A stretch of 64,000 nt of DNA from Paroedura picta (Eukaryota > Chordata > Lepidosauria > Squamata > Gekkonidae), in NCBI RefSeq assembly GCF_049243985.1, contig NC_135371.1, forward strand, positions 3,001,501 through 3,065,500, given 5' to 3'. The translations under genes were made by a program, and so were the position numbers. The notes beneath the pieces were generated by a model, which was not told the origin of the DNA, ran no database searches, and saw nothing but the letters and a program-made list of their open reading frames with translations. Below, piece after piece: positions 1 to 10,261 of the stretch (the stretch's first letter is position 1; each line of letters opens with the position of its first letter).

Positions 1-333
1 CTCCTTGCTGTGTTATCATTGGCCAGTTTCCCACAAAGAAATGTTGAATAGGTTGTGATTTTTCAGACTAGATGACAAGTACGTAAATTGCTTTGGGTTC
101 CCAATGAAATGAAATAAATATGCTAAAAAAATGGACAATGTAGAAAAAGATTTTTTTTTAAATGGAACACATCTAGCAACAGCAATTAACCAATAAAGCT
201 AAGAATGGAACCTCCATTTACAGAGGCAGTGTACCTCAGAACATCTTAGGGGGGAAGACTTGGGCTTACTCTATCCCGTTTGGGGTACAGCTGCCAATTC
301 TCCCCCCCACCTCAGGTAATTGGCAACCTTTGT
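1..333. other. Intergenic, nothing recognised
   Basis: AT-rich sequence with short homopolymer runs. I see no coding pattern, splice structure or known repeat here. Confidence 0.5.
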
Positions 334-512
334 GTTGCCAGCTCCAGGCTGGAAAATTCCTGGATATTTGGAGGGATGGAGCCTGAGGAAGGAATCTCAG
401 CAGAGTATGATGTCCAAAGGAGCCATTTTCTCCAGGGAATTGATTTCTATAGTCTGTAGAGCGGTTGGAATTCAGGGAGATCTCCAGGTCTCACCTGGAG
501 GTTAGCAATCCT
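334..512 (+). mobile_element. GTTGCCA-type MITE copy
   Basis: The copy opens with GTTGCCAGCTCCAGGCTGG and closes with CACCTGGAGGTTAGCAATCC, which are diverged inverted ends. The body has the phrases common to all copies in this window (CATTTTCTCCAGGGAA, GGAGATCTCCAGGT). Coding capacity is absent. It is a short non-autonomous DNA-transposon-like repeat, superfamily uncertain. Confidence 0.6.
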
Positions 513-796
513 GCCTGCCTCACAGGGTTGTTGTGAGGTTATGCAGGCAAGCCAGCATATGCAGCCTAGACCTTGTTGGAGGAGGAGTGGAGTAAAGATG
601 GCATAAATAAATATAATATATAAAAATACTGTGCGTACACAACTAAATCCAATTAAAGGGGAGAAATGCATGATAAAATCCCTGGTGTGGCAGATGAAAG
701 GGAAGGGAAAGGAAATTCTTCAAACTGCTAACAACCTGGAGGGAACAAATGGTCTGTCTCTTGAATGTACGTTTCCCAGATGGAGCTGAGCAGGAT
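513..796. other. Possible SINE tail and unassigned DNA
   Basis: About 514-630 reads like the 3' part of a tRNA-type SINE (CTCACAGGGTTGTTGTGAGG followed by an A/T-rich tail). Beyond that I recognise nothing. Confidence 0.35.
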
Positions 797-1000
797 GCCA
801 GCCTCCAGGCAGGACCTGGGGATCTTGTGGAATTGCAGCTCATCTGCAGGTGACAGAATTCAGTTCCCCTGCAGCAAAGGGCAGCTTTGGAGGGTGAACT
901 CCATAACATTATGCCCCACTGAGTCCCCCAGATCCTGCCCACTCCCAGCTCCACCCCAAAGACTCCAGGTGGTGCCCAACCAGAGTTGGCAACTCGATAA
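797..1000 (-). mobile_element. GTTGCCA-type MITE copy, reverse orientation
   Basis: The same phrase order as the copy at 334-512 (GATGCCAGCCTCCAGG, CAGTTCCCCTGCAG, CACCCCAAAGACTCCAGGT) ends in GAGTTGGCAACTC. It is diverged and non-coding. Confidence 0.5.
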
Positions 1001-1388
1001 CATCATGTCATCATTAAAGAGACAGGACACTATTTTCTCCAGGCACCTGGCAGCCCAATTGTCCGTCATTTTCTCTTTATTTTGGACTCAGCTTTTCTCT
1101 TTTTTTAAAACAAATATCAGAAAATTTAATCCCCCCTCCCAAAACAATTTAAATTTAAAACGTCTCTAAAAGTTCAGGATTCTAAAGCGAGGTCCAACTC
1201 CCATAGAAAGGAGAAGGCAGAGAAAGGTACCAAACGCATCCTCCCCACACGTCCGGTTTCCAGCGAAGGCTACCCTAAGCGGACGGACGCCTTCCTGCTA
1301 AAGGGGCCAAAACTTTTTCCCCATCCCCAAGACCACGAGATCCGAGTTCAGGGGCACCGCAGAGACCAGCAGAGCCTGCGCTTTAGAG
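1001..1388. other. Unassigned DNA upstream of a promoter-like region
   Basis: There is no recognisable repeat or ORF of interest. It borders the GC-richer promoter-like region that follows. Confidence 0.35.
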
Positions 1389-1524
1389 CAGGGGTAGCCA
1401 ACCTGTGGTCCTCCAGATGTCCATGGACTACAATCCCCATGAGCCCCTGCCAGCAAATGCTGGCAGGGGCTCATGGGAATTGTAGTCCATGGACATCTGG
1501 AGGACCACAGGTTGGCTACCCCTG
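1389..1524. mobile_element. Palindromic hAT-type MITE (CAGGGGTAG family)
   Basis: A near-perfect palindrome of about 136 bp begins CAGGGGTAGCCAACCTG and ends with its reverse complement. It is flanked on both sides by CTTTAGAG, an 8-bp target duplication typical of hAT transposons. It has no coding capacity. This is the CCAACCTGTGGTCC variant; most other copies in the window read TCAAACTGCGGCCC. Confidence 0.9.
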
Positions 1525-1534
1525 CTTTAGAGAG

Positions 1535-1750
1535 TCCCTCGGGTGTCTGCCCAACAATGCTACTCTAGCGGTCCTTTGAGCACCGGACGTGTCTCTCCCC
1601 GCCGCCGCCCCCCTTGTTTCACACGCTAATTGGGAAAGGTATTTAAACCAAGATAGACGCGGGCTGGAGGCATTAATCGCCGGGGCAGGAGCGGAGGGAG
1701 AGTGACGCCCAGCCGAGCCGTTATTTAGCAGACCTTGCGGGGGGATTCGG
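1535..1750 (+). promoter_or_regulatory. Putative CpG-bearing promoter and non-coding first exon
   Basis: This stretch has more CpG than its surroundings, a TATA-like TATTTAAA at 1640-1647, and about 110 bp downstream a strong splice donor (GTAAGTCTT from 1751). The layout suits a first exon ending at 1750. The next SCAN-like sequence on the same strand is the decayed copy from 6227, so this could be its old 5' exon. No protein start is evident. The assignment is an inference. Confidence 0.35.
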
Positions 1751-2116
1751 GTAAGTCTTGCGCTGCTTTACACTTGTTTTGCGCTGTTTGCACCTGCGAT
1801 ATTCTGACTTTCCCATTGAGTCTTGCGGCGCTCCTCTCTGTTAGGTTAGGAGCCCGTGCAATTGTCAGAGGAAGGCATAGGCGGAGCGAAGTAATGAATC
1901 GAGGGCTTACAGGAATTTAGAGGGAAAGGAAGCGGACTGAGAAAACGGATTTGGAGCACGGGGATAATAATAATAATTTGTACAGCACTTCTTCCCCCCC
2001 CCCCCATGGACTCTGGGTGGTTCCTGCCAACAAAAGTTGTGCTTATGGGAAAGCCCAGCCCTTGCAGAGGTGGTGTCTGAATTTACTGGGTAGGACTGAA
2101 TGATACTACTTAGAAT

Positions 2117-2390
2117 AAGAAGAGTTGGTTCTTATATGCCGCTTTTCTCTACCCGAAGGAGTCTCAAAGCGGCTTACAGTCGCCTTCCCATTCCTCTCCC
2201 CACCACAGACACCCTGTGAGGTGGGTGAGGCTGAGAGAGCCCTGATATCACTGCTCGGGCAGAACAGCTCTATCAGTGCCGTGGCGAGCCCAAGGTCACC
2301 CAGCTGGCTGCACGTGGGGGAGGAGTGCAGAATCGAACCTGGCTCGCCAGATTAGAAGTCCACACTCCTAACCACTACACCAAAGTAGCA
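2117..2390 (-). mobile_element. tRNA-derived CORE-SINE
   Basis: Read on the minus strand it has a tRNA-like head (TTGGTGTAGTGGTTAGGAG, then GGTTCGATTC as box B), a core (GCTGGGTGACCTTGGGC) and a LINE-like tail (GGGTAGAGAAAAGCGGCATA). This is the most frequent SINE family in the window. Confidence 0.8.
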
Positions 2391-2795
2391 CCAAGCAGGA
2401 AACGTGAGAGAGGTTTATAAAATTATGCATGGAGGGGAGGGGGTTGACAAAGGGAACTGTTTCACCCTCTCCTCAAAGGGTATAATTTGAGGACATCCAA
2501 TTAAGCTAGTGGGCAGCAGTTTCAGGATGGACAGAAGGGGAGGCTACTTTACATAGAGAGTGATTGAAGCATGGAGTTTGCTGCCAGAGGATGTGGTGAT
2601 GGCCCCAGGAGGAACCCATTTGAAAAGGCAATTCATGGAAGATGTGGCTACTAGCCATGACGGCAGAGGAGAGCCTCAGCCCCAGAGTTAGGGAAAGGTC
2701 TCTCTGCCCCGTTGGCTGCTACAGGAGGCAGGACTAGAGGGACCTCTGGTCTGATCCTGCAGAGCTCTTCCTATGCTCATAATATGCGCTTGTTG
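2391..2795 (+). mobile_element. LINE 3' fragment (CR1/L2-like)
   Basis: Non-coding LINE tail: TTATAAAATTATGCATGG near the start, TTTGCTGCCAGAGGATGTGG in the middle and GGTCTGATCCTGCAGAGCTC at the end. Related tails recur at 55447-55730, 60160-60600 and 61593-61935. The clade is uncertain. Confidence 0.55.
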
Positions 2796-3458
2796 CAGGA
2801 AAAGGCAGGATTATGATAACAAGTTTTGGGCTGCCTTGGGGTCGGGTAGGAATTCTGTCCCTTTAAAAGAGGCTTAATAGGATGCAGGTGGTGAGATTCA
2901 CCCACTTTCACACAACTGAGCTTCTCTTAAAGGGACAGGCCCCCCCTGCCCCCCCCCAGCCCGGCTAGCAGGAATGCTGAGCACAGAATACAAACAAGCA
3001 CTGTCAACTATTTTGCATGCAATTACAACAATACAAACCTACGGGACTCAGGATACAATTAGAGAGCCTGTGTGTGTGTCATGTGAGGCATTTTGTGCAC
3101 TGATAAGTTTCTATTGTTGTGTTTGCGTGCCAAATAGAGCCACTTTGATATTTGATGGTGTTTATTTGTATTTTGTGCTTAACATTTTTCAACACCCTTC
3201 CACTGCATTTTCGTTTCTGTTATGCCTAACAGTCTCTGCCGTGGGCATACCGGTTATGTTAACTGAGCAGCTGGTTTTGGTCTATGAAGGTGAGTTTTGG
3301 GGTCTGCTTGGAGCCCTATCGAGAGGGGAGACTGAAGCGGTTCAGGCAGGGGAGGAAATGGATCAGATACTTGATGGAGGTAGCTGGGCTTTCTCTGATC
3401 TGTGTTTCTCCTCTGCTTGCCAATACCTTGTTTGGGCATAGTTGAAGGCTGGGGCTTC
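2796..3458. other. Unassigned intergenic DNA
   Basis: A 155-codon reading frame lies at 2974-3441, but it has no domain, biased composition, and no splice or promoter support, so I do not call it a gene. Confidence 0.4.
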
Positions 3459-3612
3459 ATTTCTCCAGGCAGGGCCTGGAGATCTCCTGGAATTACAGCT
3501 CATCTACAGACTACAGAGATCAGGTTCCCTGCAGAAAGTGACTGTTTAGGAATGTTCTACTGCCAAATCTCCAGGAATCTTCCAGCCTGGAGTTGGCAAC
3601 CTAGGAGTCAGT
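3459..3612 (-). mobile_element. GTTGCCA-type MITE copy
   Basis: Diverged copy with GGAGATCTCCTGGAATTACA and terminal GAGTTGGCAACCTAGG. Confidence 0.5.
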
Positions 3613-3735
3613 CACTTTGGCTTACAGCCTCAGGTCTGCATGAAGTACCCCACTAGTCTGGGCCAGTCTAGGCTGTGTTTATGTTTTCTTCTTTTTGTTC
3701 ATTTCAATTTTGTTGTTTAATGTGGTTGCTATTCT

Positions 3736-4000
3736 AGAGCCAGCTTGGTGTAGTGATAAAAAGTGACAGCTTCTAACCTGGAGAACAGGGTTTGACTCCC
3801 TAACTCTTCCACATGTAGCCAGCTGGGTGACCTTGAGCCAGTCACAGTTCTCTCAGAGCTGTTCTCACAGAGCAGTGCTCTTAGAGCTCTCTCAGCTCCA
3901 CCTATCATACAGGGCGTCTGTTGTGGGGAGAGGAAGGGGAGGTGATTGTAAGCTGCTTTGAGACTCCTTTGGGTAGTGAAAAGCAGTGTATAAAAAGTTT
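3736..4000 (+). mobile_element. tRNA-derived CORE-SINE
   Basis: Head AGCCAGCTTGGTGTAGTG, core CAGCTGGGTGACCTTGAGCC, tail GAGACTCCTTTGGGTAGTG. It is nearly full length. Confidence 0.8.
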
Positions 4001-4015
4001 AGCAGTACTCTAAGT

Positions 4016-4149
4016 CAGGGGTAGTCAAACTGCGGCCCTCCAGATGTCCATGGACTACAATTCCCAGAAGCCCCTGCCAGCGCTACTGCCAGGGCTACTG
4101 GGAATTGTAGTCCATGGACATCTGGAGGGCCGCAGTTTGACTACCCCTG
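4016..4149. mobile_element. Palindromic hAT-type MITE
   Basis: A full palindrome with CAGGGGTAGTCAAACTG ends and the exact 8-bp target duplication CTCTAAGT (4008-4015 and 4150-4157). Confidence 0.93.
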
Positions 4150-4540
4150 CTCTAAGTTTTTGGGTTCATGTAAAGAGTAAACTCTGCCCTTTTAAGAGAA
4201 GTGGCCAACTGCAGTTTTTCATGGTTCAGAGGATCATAAAGTATAAATAGACCTCATTAATCTTTAGATTAAGGGGGCATAACACTTTTATCCTGTATCC
4301 ACTGGGGGTTAATGCAGTTGATTCAACAATGTAATTCCTCATTGAGTAAAGGATTGATTTCTTATTTCTGTTTGGAGTTTACAGTGAGTTCCCCAGAATT
4401 GTAATATCATAGGGCAGGGAAGGTTCTTGCTTGCTGCTGTGAGAAATTGGATTCTGGATTAGTGGGCTGATCTATACCCTTTGGCAACATATATTTATTT
4501 GGGTTGCCCTCCTCGGGGCTGTCATTTCCTTGGGGGTGCT
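4150..4540. other. Unassigned intergenic DNA
   Basis: No repeat or gene recognised. Confidence 0.4.
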
Positions 4541-4771
4541 GAGAGCCAGCTTGGTGTTGTGTTTTAAGAGTGGCAGCTTCTAATCCGGAGAGCTGGGCTT
4601 GATTCTCCATTCCTCCTCCACCTGTGTCCAGCAGGGTGACCTTGGGCCAGTCCCAGTTCTCTCAGAGCTCTCTTAGCATCATCTACCTGCCATGGGGAGA
4701 GGAAGGGGAGGCGATTGTAAACCATTTTGGGGTAGTAAAAAGCAGGGTACACAAAACCAGCTCTTCTTATA
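4541..4771 (+). mobile_element. tRNA-derived CORE-SINE
   Basis: Head GAGCCAGCTTGGTGTTGTG, core CAGGGTGACCTTGGGCCAGT, tail ending GGTACACAAAACCAGCTCTT. Confidence 0.75.
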
Positions 4772-4980
4772 GTGGTGATGGTTGTGGCTTGATTCCCATA
4801 AGAATATTGAGTGGTTTACTCCTCCTGGAGTACCAAGAACACGCAACCTTTCTGGAGCAGGATGGGGATCGAAGTGCAGAGGAGGGGCATGTGTGTGTTG
4901 TTCTCAGTGGGTAGAGAACAGTGAGGTGGCCCCCAGGGTTGCCACCCTCCATGTGGTAGCTGTCACGTTATCTATTTATT

Positions 4981-4985
4981 TACAA

Positions 4986-5040
<55 letters not shown>

Positions 5041-5100
5041 AACACAAACACACACACACACACACACAAACAAATACACTCTCTCTCACACACACACACT
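4981..5100. repeat. (CA)n microsatellite
   Basis: About 115 bp of CA units interrupted by AAA and CTCT variants. The long Thr/His-rich frames across it are artefacts. Confidence 0.95.
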
Positions 5101-5167
5101 ATAGTGAATTTCCAGGCGACAGATCAGTTCCCCTGGAGAAGAGGCCACATTTGGAAGATATACTCTG

Positions 5168-5460
5168 TGTTGGGTTGCCAGCTTTGGGTTAGGAAAAACC
5201 TGGAGGCTTTGGGGGTGGAGCCTGCAGAGGGCGGGGCTTGGGGCGGGGCTTTAATGCATCCAGTCTACATTCTAAGTGGCCGTTTTCTCCAAGGGAGCTG
5301 ATCTCTGTTTCCTGGAGACAAGCTGTTATTCTGAGGATCCCCAGGTGCCACCTTGAGCCTGGCATCCCTATGGCCTTATGCCCCACTGAGCTCCCTACCT
5401 CATCAGGCGCCACCCCCAAAACCTCCAGGTATTTCCCAACCCAGAGCTGGTAGCCCTATG
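5168..5460. mobile_element. GTTGCCA-type MITE, long copy
   Basis: It starts GGGTTGCCAGCTTTGGG and ends GAGCTGGTAGCCCTA, about 290 bp including a GGCGGGGCTTGGGGCGG-like segment. It is one of the more complete copies and shows the diverged TAGGGTTGCCA-type inverted ends. Confidence 0.6.
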
Positions 5461-5465
5461 ACACC

Positions 5466-5755
5466 CCAAAAAGCCAAAACCCACTTTCCCTGTATAAACA
5501 AGTAGAAATTGGTGTTCTTCTTGTCATGTCTCCCAGGTCTGGAGGTGGGTGGGGAGTTACCAAGAAGGGCCGGTTGTAGTCAGGAAGTGGGAGGTAGAAG
5601 GGATAAAGGATCTTCATTCTTAATTGTATCTGATGAAGTGAGCTTTGGCTCACAGAAATGCTGCTGGTCTTTATGGGGCTGTTGGGCTCCAGTTCTGTTT
5701 TTTATTTATTGTATTTCTTTAGTCTGTTCTTATACTGCTTGGGGTGGTTTACCAA
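5466..5755. other. Unassigned DNA with a short retroelement tail
   Basis: At about 5625-5700 the phrase CTGATGAAGTGAGCTTTGGC resembles a repeat tail also seen near 42300, 52920 and 54180. The rest is unrecognised. Confidence 0.35.
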
Positions 5756-6120
5756 TAGGGTTGCCAGCTCTGGGTTGGGAATGACCTGGAGATTTTGGGG
5801 TGGGGCCAGGAGTGGGGAGGATTTTGGGTGGGGAGCAACCTCATGCTATGCAGTCCCCCCTCCAAAGCTACCCTTTCTCCAGGGAAACTGATCTCAGTCA
5901 CCTGGAAGTGGGCTAGGATTTCAGGGAATCCCCAGGTCCCACCAGGAGAACCTGGCATCCCTGTTAAACATCACCTGTGCAGTTCCACCCAGGAAGTTCC
6001 ACCCAGCATTCAAGGGCCAGACTGTGGAGTCCCCCCTCCAAAGCAGCCCTTTTCTCCAGGGGAACTGATCTTGTTCGTCCGGAGGTCAGGTATAATAGCA
6101 GGAGTTCCCTGGAGGTTTGC
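5756..6120. mobile_element. Two adjacent GTTGCCA-type MITE pieces
   Basis: One copy runs 5756-5970 (AGGGTTGCCAGCTCTGGG to AACCTGGCATCCCT). A second partial copy lies at about 6025-6120 (CCTCCAAAGCAGCCC and TTTTCTCCAGGGGAACTG). Confidence 0.55.
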
Positions 6121-6950
6121 AATGCGATTTAAAATTAAAACGTCTTTCTGTGTCAGAGGGAGAACTTCTCTTGTGCAAATCTGGATCTCTGAAATTTCCT
6201 GTTTTATCCCTCTCTTATTTTAATAGCCTTTGAAACTCGGAGACCCCTTTGCTGTGAAATCGACCCGCAAGCAGTAAGGAACGAAATTGAGGTGCCTGCA
6301 GGATCCATAGTAAACAAAAGCAGCAGCTGGTGCAAGGAAGGCTCTTCGCATGGTCCAGCGTGGAGAGTCCACCTTGCTCCCATTAAGGGTGTGGAGAGAA
6401 GGGCTCTGTCATCACCGCCAACACTGGTGGACACTCATGAAGGCGATGGAGGCTCCACACTGCGGCTGGCAGCGGAGGCTGCACCTTGGGAGGCTGCTAA
6501 GGCCTTCCAGCCCTCCTTCAAGCCAGAGGGACCCCAGGAAGGGTGGCTGGCCTACTGACGCTCAGTGGGCAAGCTAAACAGGCTCGTACTTGGCTGGACA
6601 GAGAGGATTATGGGGAAGGAATGTTGGCCATCTTATAAGACGATGCCATCAGCAGAGAGAAGATTTCCCGAAACATCTGGCGTTTCTACTACCAGGAGTC
6701 CAGTTACAGCCAATTTCCGTGCGTTTCTGCGGCTAGGGAACACGACTAGAGGAACCCAACGAAAGCACCCTTTTGATAGAAATCCAGAGCCAGGGGAGGG
6801 ATCGGCGCCAAGAGACGTTTTCCTTGGTGCTGCTGCTGGGTGAGGAGTTCTTGTGGAAGCAACAGGTGGCCCTGGACACAAGAAGAACACAGGTGAGAGA
6901 CGCAGGTAACACTACATACCAATAGCCCATCTAGATTAGCACCATTTTCA

Positions 6951-7195
6951 TTTGAGGGAAGGCTGTGAGGGCCTTGGGAATATTCAGCCTGAAGAAGGGG
7001 AGGCTGAGAGAGGACAGGATGGCTCTCTTGAATTCAAAAGGTTGTTCCTTGGAGGAGGGCAGGGAAAGGTTCCTGTTGGCAGCAGAGGGGACGACCCACA
7101 GGAATGGGCTTAAACTGCATGTAGCATGGTACCGGCTAGATATCAGGAAAACAATTTTCACAGTCCAAGTAGTTCAGCAGTGGAATTGGCTGCAA
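6951..7195 (+). mobile_element. CR1 LINE 3' fragment
   Basis: Phrases AATATTCAGCCTGAAGAAGG, GAGGAGGGCAGGGAAAGGTT and CTAGATATCAGGAAAACAAT match in order (opposite strand) the CR1 tail at 49541-49912. It lies in an intron of the decayed SCAN gene. Confidence 0.65.
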
Positions 7196-7263
7196 AAGAT
7201 GGGGGTTCCTCCCCCAAAATCTCCAGGGATTTCCCAACCCAGATCTGTCAATCCTACACCCTA

Positions 7264-7427
7264 AGTTTTCATTCATTCATTCATTTATTTATTTATTTAT
7301 TCATTCATTCATTTATTTATGTATGTTTGTGTGTGTGTGTTTGTGTGTGTGTGTTTGTGTGTGTGTGTTTGTGTGTGTGTGTTTGTGTGTGTGTGTTTGT
7401 GTGTGTGTTTGTGTATGTGTTTGTGTA

Positions 7428-7464
<37 letters not shown>

Positions 7465-7470
7465 TTGTTT
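7264..7470. repeat. (ATTC)n/(ATTT)n then (TG)n microsatellites
   Basis: A tetranucleotide run at 7264-7320 is followed by about 145 bp of TG with TTTG interruptions. Confidence 0.93.
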
Positions 7471-7795
7471 GTTGGATTTATATACCGCCGTTTGCCAAAA
7501 GGTCTCACGGCGGTTCACAATAAAATATAAAATCAAAGTAAAATCACATAAAATCCCATAAATACCCCATTATTACAATAAAAGATGGCATTCTATTCTA
7601 TAACTTTCCCCACTTTTTGGTGGAAGGGCAGGAGAAAAGTGAGATATAAAACCCATAAAGAACTTAAAGAAAATGGGCAAAGCTAAGTTTTTAACTAGTG
7701 GGAGAAGAAAAGCATGAGGATAATGTTTTTTTTTTAATTGCTATGATTTATTATTAAAATTCTACAGCTTTATAAAGGGAATACAGTATAATGGT
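7471..7795. mobile_element. LINE-type repeat start and unassigned DNA
   Basis: GGATTTATATACCGCCG followed by GGTTCACAATAAAATATAAA is the opening phrase of a recurrent L2-like repeat also seen at about 14521, 15150 and 18285. The rest is unassigned. Confidence 0.4.
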
Positions 7796-7925
7796 TAGGT
7801 AGGGATGCCAGTCCCCAGGTAGGAACTGGGGTTCTCCTGGAATTATACCTCATCTTCAGGCGACAGGATAGTTCCCCTGGAGAAAATGCCTACTTTGGAA
7901 GCTGGACTCCATAGCATGATACTTG
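7796..7925 (-). mobile_element. GTTGCCA-type MITE copy, partial
   Basis: GGGATGCCAGTCCCCAGG followed by GTTCCCCTGGAGAAAATG. Confidence 0.5.
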
Positions 7926-8640
7926 CTAGTATTTCACATTTACCTCTAATTTCTTTTTCATTCCCCACAGGTTTCATTCGAGTCACTGAACACGAGGAGA
8001 AAGAGACCCCATCAGAATGCCCAGGAAGCACCACAAGATGCCTGTGGAAAGCAGAGCAGAGAACATCTCCTTGATCAAGGAAGGGTCAGTGCTCAGGGGA
8101 CGATATTTCTGTGTGCGGATGGGGAGAGGTCATCAGCTGCCAGCCCTGCTCTCCTGTTGAGCCACAGGTGGGAGATGCTTCGTAATAAGTCCGCGGGACA
8201 CAGACTAGAAGTTCTTCGGAAACGGCTCTTTGTTGAATCCAAAGGCCAGCTGAATGCTGAACAGAGAGCACTGGGACAATGTGTTTGTCTTTCCCACCAA
8301 AGAACCTTAACAGGCATTGCTCATTGGTCCGTAAGTTCATACAGCTAGCGTCTCTGGTGACGTTACAATCCTTCGCTTGCATTGTGGCCCATGTTAGCAC
8401 AACTTGGATGGCATACAGATCTCTTGTTTGTGGGAAAGGTCACACCGGGGGGAAACAGGCTGATGTCCCCTTGGTGGGAGAAACCCCTGCCTTCTTGTGT
8501 TCCCATCAAGGTTTTTGTGGACACAAGAAAAATCCATGTCAGAGTGTTCAGCCAGTGTTAACTCTTACCCTGCACAAGAGAATTCCACACAGGGGGAGAA
8601 ATACTACAATGATTTTGTGGGAACCCCTTCAGTAGCCTTT

Positions 8641-8904
8641 TGCCCCTTATGAGATGCAAAGTGAGTTGTTTGTTGGGGAAAATAATACTCAAAGCATCAG
8701 GAGGGGCCTTCTTACGAGTTTGATAGTGAAAATTGATTTCTTGCTGTGGAGAGAAGCTAAAGAGGGCAGGTTGTCTTATCCAGTTTTGTCAAAACTCAGG
8801 CAAGGGCAGGAAGGGCTGGTCCAATCCACTGTTCTGGGAACTGTAAGATTCCTTCCAGTGAAAATCAGATTCCCAGCCCCCATCACTGTGGAGATCGTCC
8901 AGAC
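8641..8904. other. Unassigned, possible 3' region of the decayed gene
   Basis: No repeat or coding signal is recognised downstream of the finger remnants. Confidence 0.3.
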
Positions 8905-9040
8905 CAGGGGTAGTCAAACTGCGGCCCTCCAGATGTCCATGGACTACAATTCCCAGAAGCCCCTGTCAGCGAATGCTGGCAGGGGCTTCTGGGAATTGTA
9001 GTCCATGGACATCTGGAGGGCCGCAGTTTGACTACCCCTG
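8905..9040. mobile_element. Palindromic hAT-type MITE
   Basis: Full palindrome with the exact target duplication GTCCAGAC (8897-8904 and 9041-9048). Confidence 0.93.
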
Positions 9041-9059
9041 GTCCAGACTATGGGAAGAG

Positions 9060-9260
9060 GTAGCCTCAGATGCTCGAGGGTCTGTGTGGTGTAGCAGGCA
9101 GAGTAACTGGAATGGCCAGGTTCAGTTATCCTCCTTGTGCCACAGAGGTCACTGACTGACCTTGACCCAACCACTTTCTCAGCGTGTCCTGCCCTAAGGG
9201 GGCTGTTGTAAGGTAAAAATAACACAGGCCCTTTTAGGGGAAGGACATGACAAATATACA
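9060..9260 (+). mobile_element. Degenerate tRNA-type SINE
   Basis: The order of a head-like segment (GTGTGGTGTAGCAGGCAGAG), then CTGACCTTGACCCA, then a GGGGGCTGTTGTAAGG tail suggests an old SINE. Confidence 0.4.
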
Positions 9261-9737
9261 ACAAGCTCTGGTGAGCCAGAAATGGGTTCTTCTCATGTGA
9301 AATGGCTACCATAAGCCAAATTATTCAGGCTGAAGAATCTGCTTTTGGGGATCAGAATCAGAGCTTCCCTTGAATACAGGATAATGTGGCATATTTAGGA
9401 CAGGGTAACACCTCTGTTAACCCAGGAACCACGGGAAAATGGATGAGTGTGGTTTCCCCATGTATACCCCTCATCTTGGTCTGGGTTCTTTTGTATACAC
9501 AGGTTGTGTTTGGAAATAGTACTGAGAAACAGGTGATTCTAAAGTGAGAAGGTCAATCTTAGGACCTAACAGGGGAGGGAATGAGCCAATTTCAAAACTG
9601 CAGTGCAAATCAGTCATTTTAAGCCCAGGCCGCTGTATTATGTCTTACTGGCCTTTCACGGGGGCTGGACTTGGGTCCCTCATGGGCAGAAGCGGCTGGC
9701 AAAAAGAAAAAGAAAGTCCGGTGAAGCTGAGGAGGAC
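9261..9737. other. Unassigned intergenic DNA
   Basis: Nothing recognised. Confidence 0.35.
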
Positions 9738-9978
9738 AGATGTACGGTTGCCAGTCTCCCGGGGAGCCTGGAGTTATCCCAGGATTAACTATACAGACCA
9801 GTTCCTCTGGAAAAAATGGTTGCTTACCAATTCTGTTCCTCTGGAGAAAATGATGGCTTTAGAGGGTGGGCTCTGGTGGCATTAACCCCCCCCCCCCCGA
9901 GATCCTCCAGATTCCCCAACCTCAGCCTCTACCTCCAAATCTCCTGTAATCTCCCAAAACGGAGATGACAACCCTAGA
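9738..9978. mobile_element. Diverged GTTGCCA-type MITE
   Basis: GGTTGCCAGTCTCCCGGGG opens the copy and GATGACAACCCTA closes it. It contains an internal C homopolymer. Confidence 0.5.
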
Positions 9979-10261
9979 AAGATGGGAAAGCAGAAAGCAG
10001 GCTGTTTGGGGAGAGGAGGAAGAGGAGGAAAAGGAGGAAGGTCTAGCGCAAAAGTATTTTGGACACGCTGGAGGGCAAAATTATGGAGGGGGGTGAAAGA
10101 GGGTAGGGCTGGGTGGGATGGGAAGCAACTGAATGAGTAGGGGAGGGGAGGCTGGGAGGGAGTCTCTAAGGAGAGAGCATTGGGCAGGGGTTAAAGAGTG
10201 AAGGGTTGGGAATGTGGGTGGGGGAGACAATATGCAAGAGCATGGAGTGGGGGTCAGTTAA

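Larger units (their letters stand above)
6227..8640 (+). pseudogene. Decayed SCAN-C2H2 zinc-finger gene
   Basis: This is a broken relative of genes A and B. The SCAN-type exon (6227-6892) follows an AG acceptor. In one frame it reads PWEAAKAF (compare PWDDAKAF in gene B), then DREDYGEGMLAIL, then DDAISREKISRNIWRFYYQE, matching the block DREDYG, REK and FRxFxYQE of the intact genes. In another frame its last codons read EEFLWKQQ, the counterpart of EEFLQRQ in gene B, right before a GTGAGA donor at 6893. Two in-frame stops and at least one frame change break it. A candidate second exon starts at 7971 after TTCCCCACAG. Finger-like remnants (LHKRI next to HRGRN; CGKGHTGGK) lie at about 8430-8600. 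A CR1 tail, a microsatellite and MITE pieces have entered its introns. Confidence 0.72.

Noticed and set aside
2974-3441. 155-codon plus-strand frame
   Set aside because: No domain, no splice or promoter context, and biased composition.
4782-5192. Frame of 136 codons with Thr/His repeats
   Set aside because: It is translation of the (CA)n microsatellite plus flanks; no domain.
7309-7536. Frames rich in Cys/Val or His/Thr on both strands
   Set aside because: Translation of the (TG)n microsatellite.
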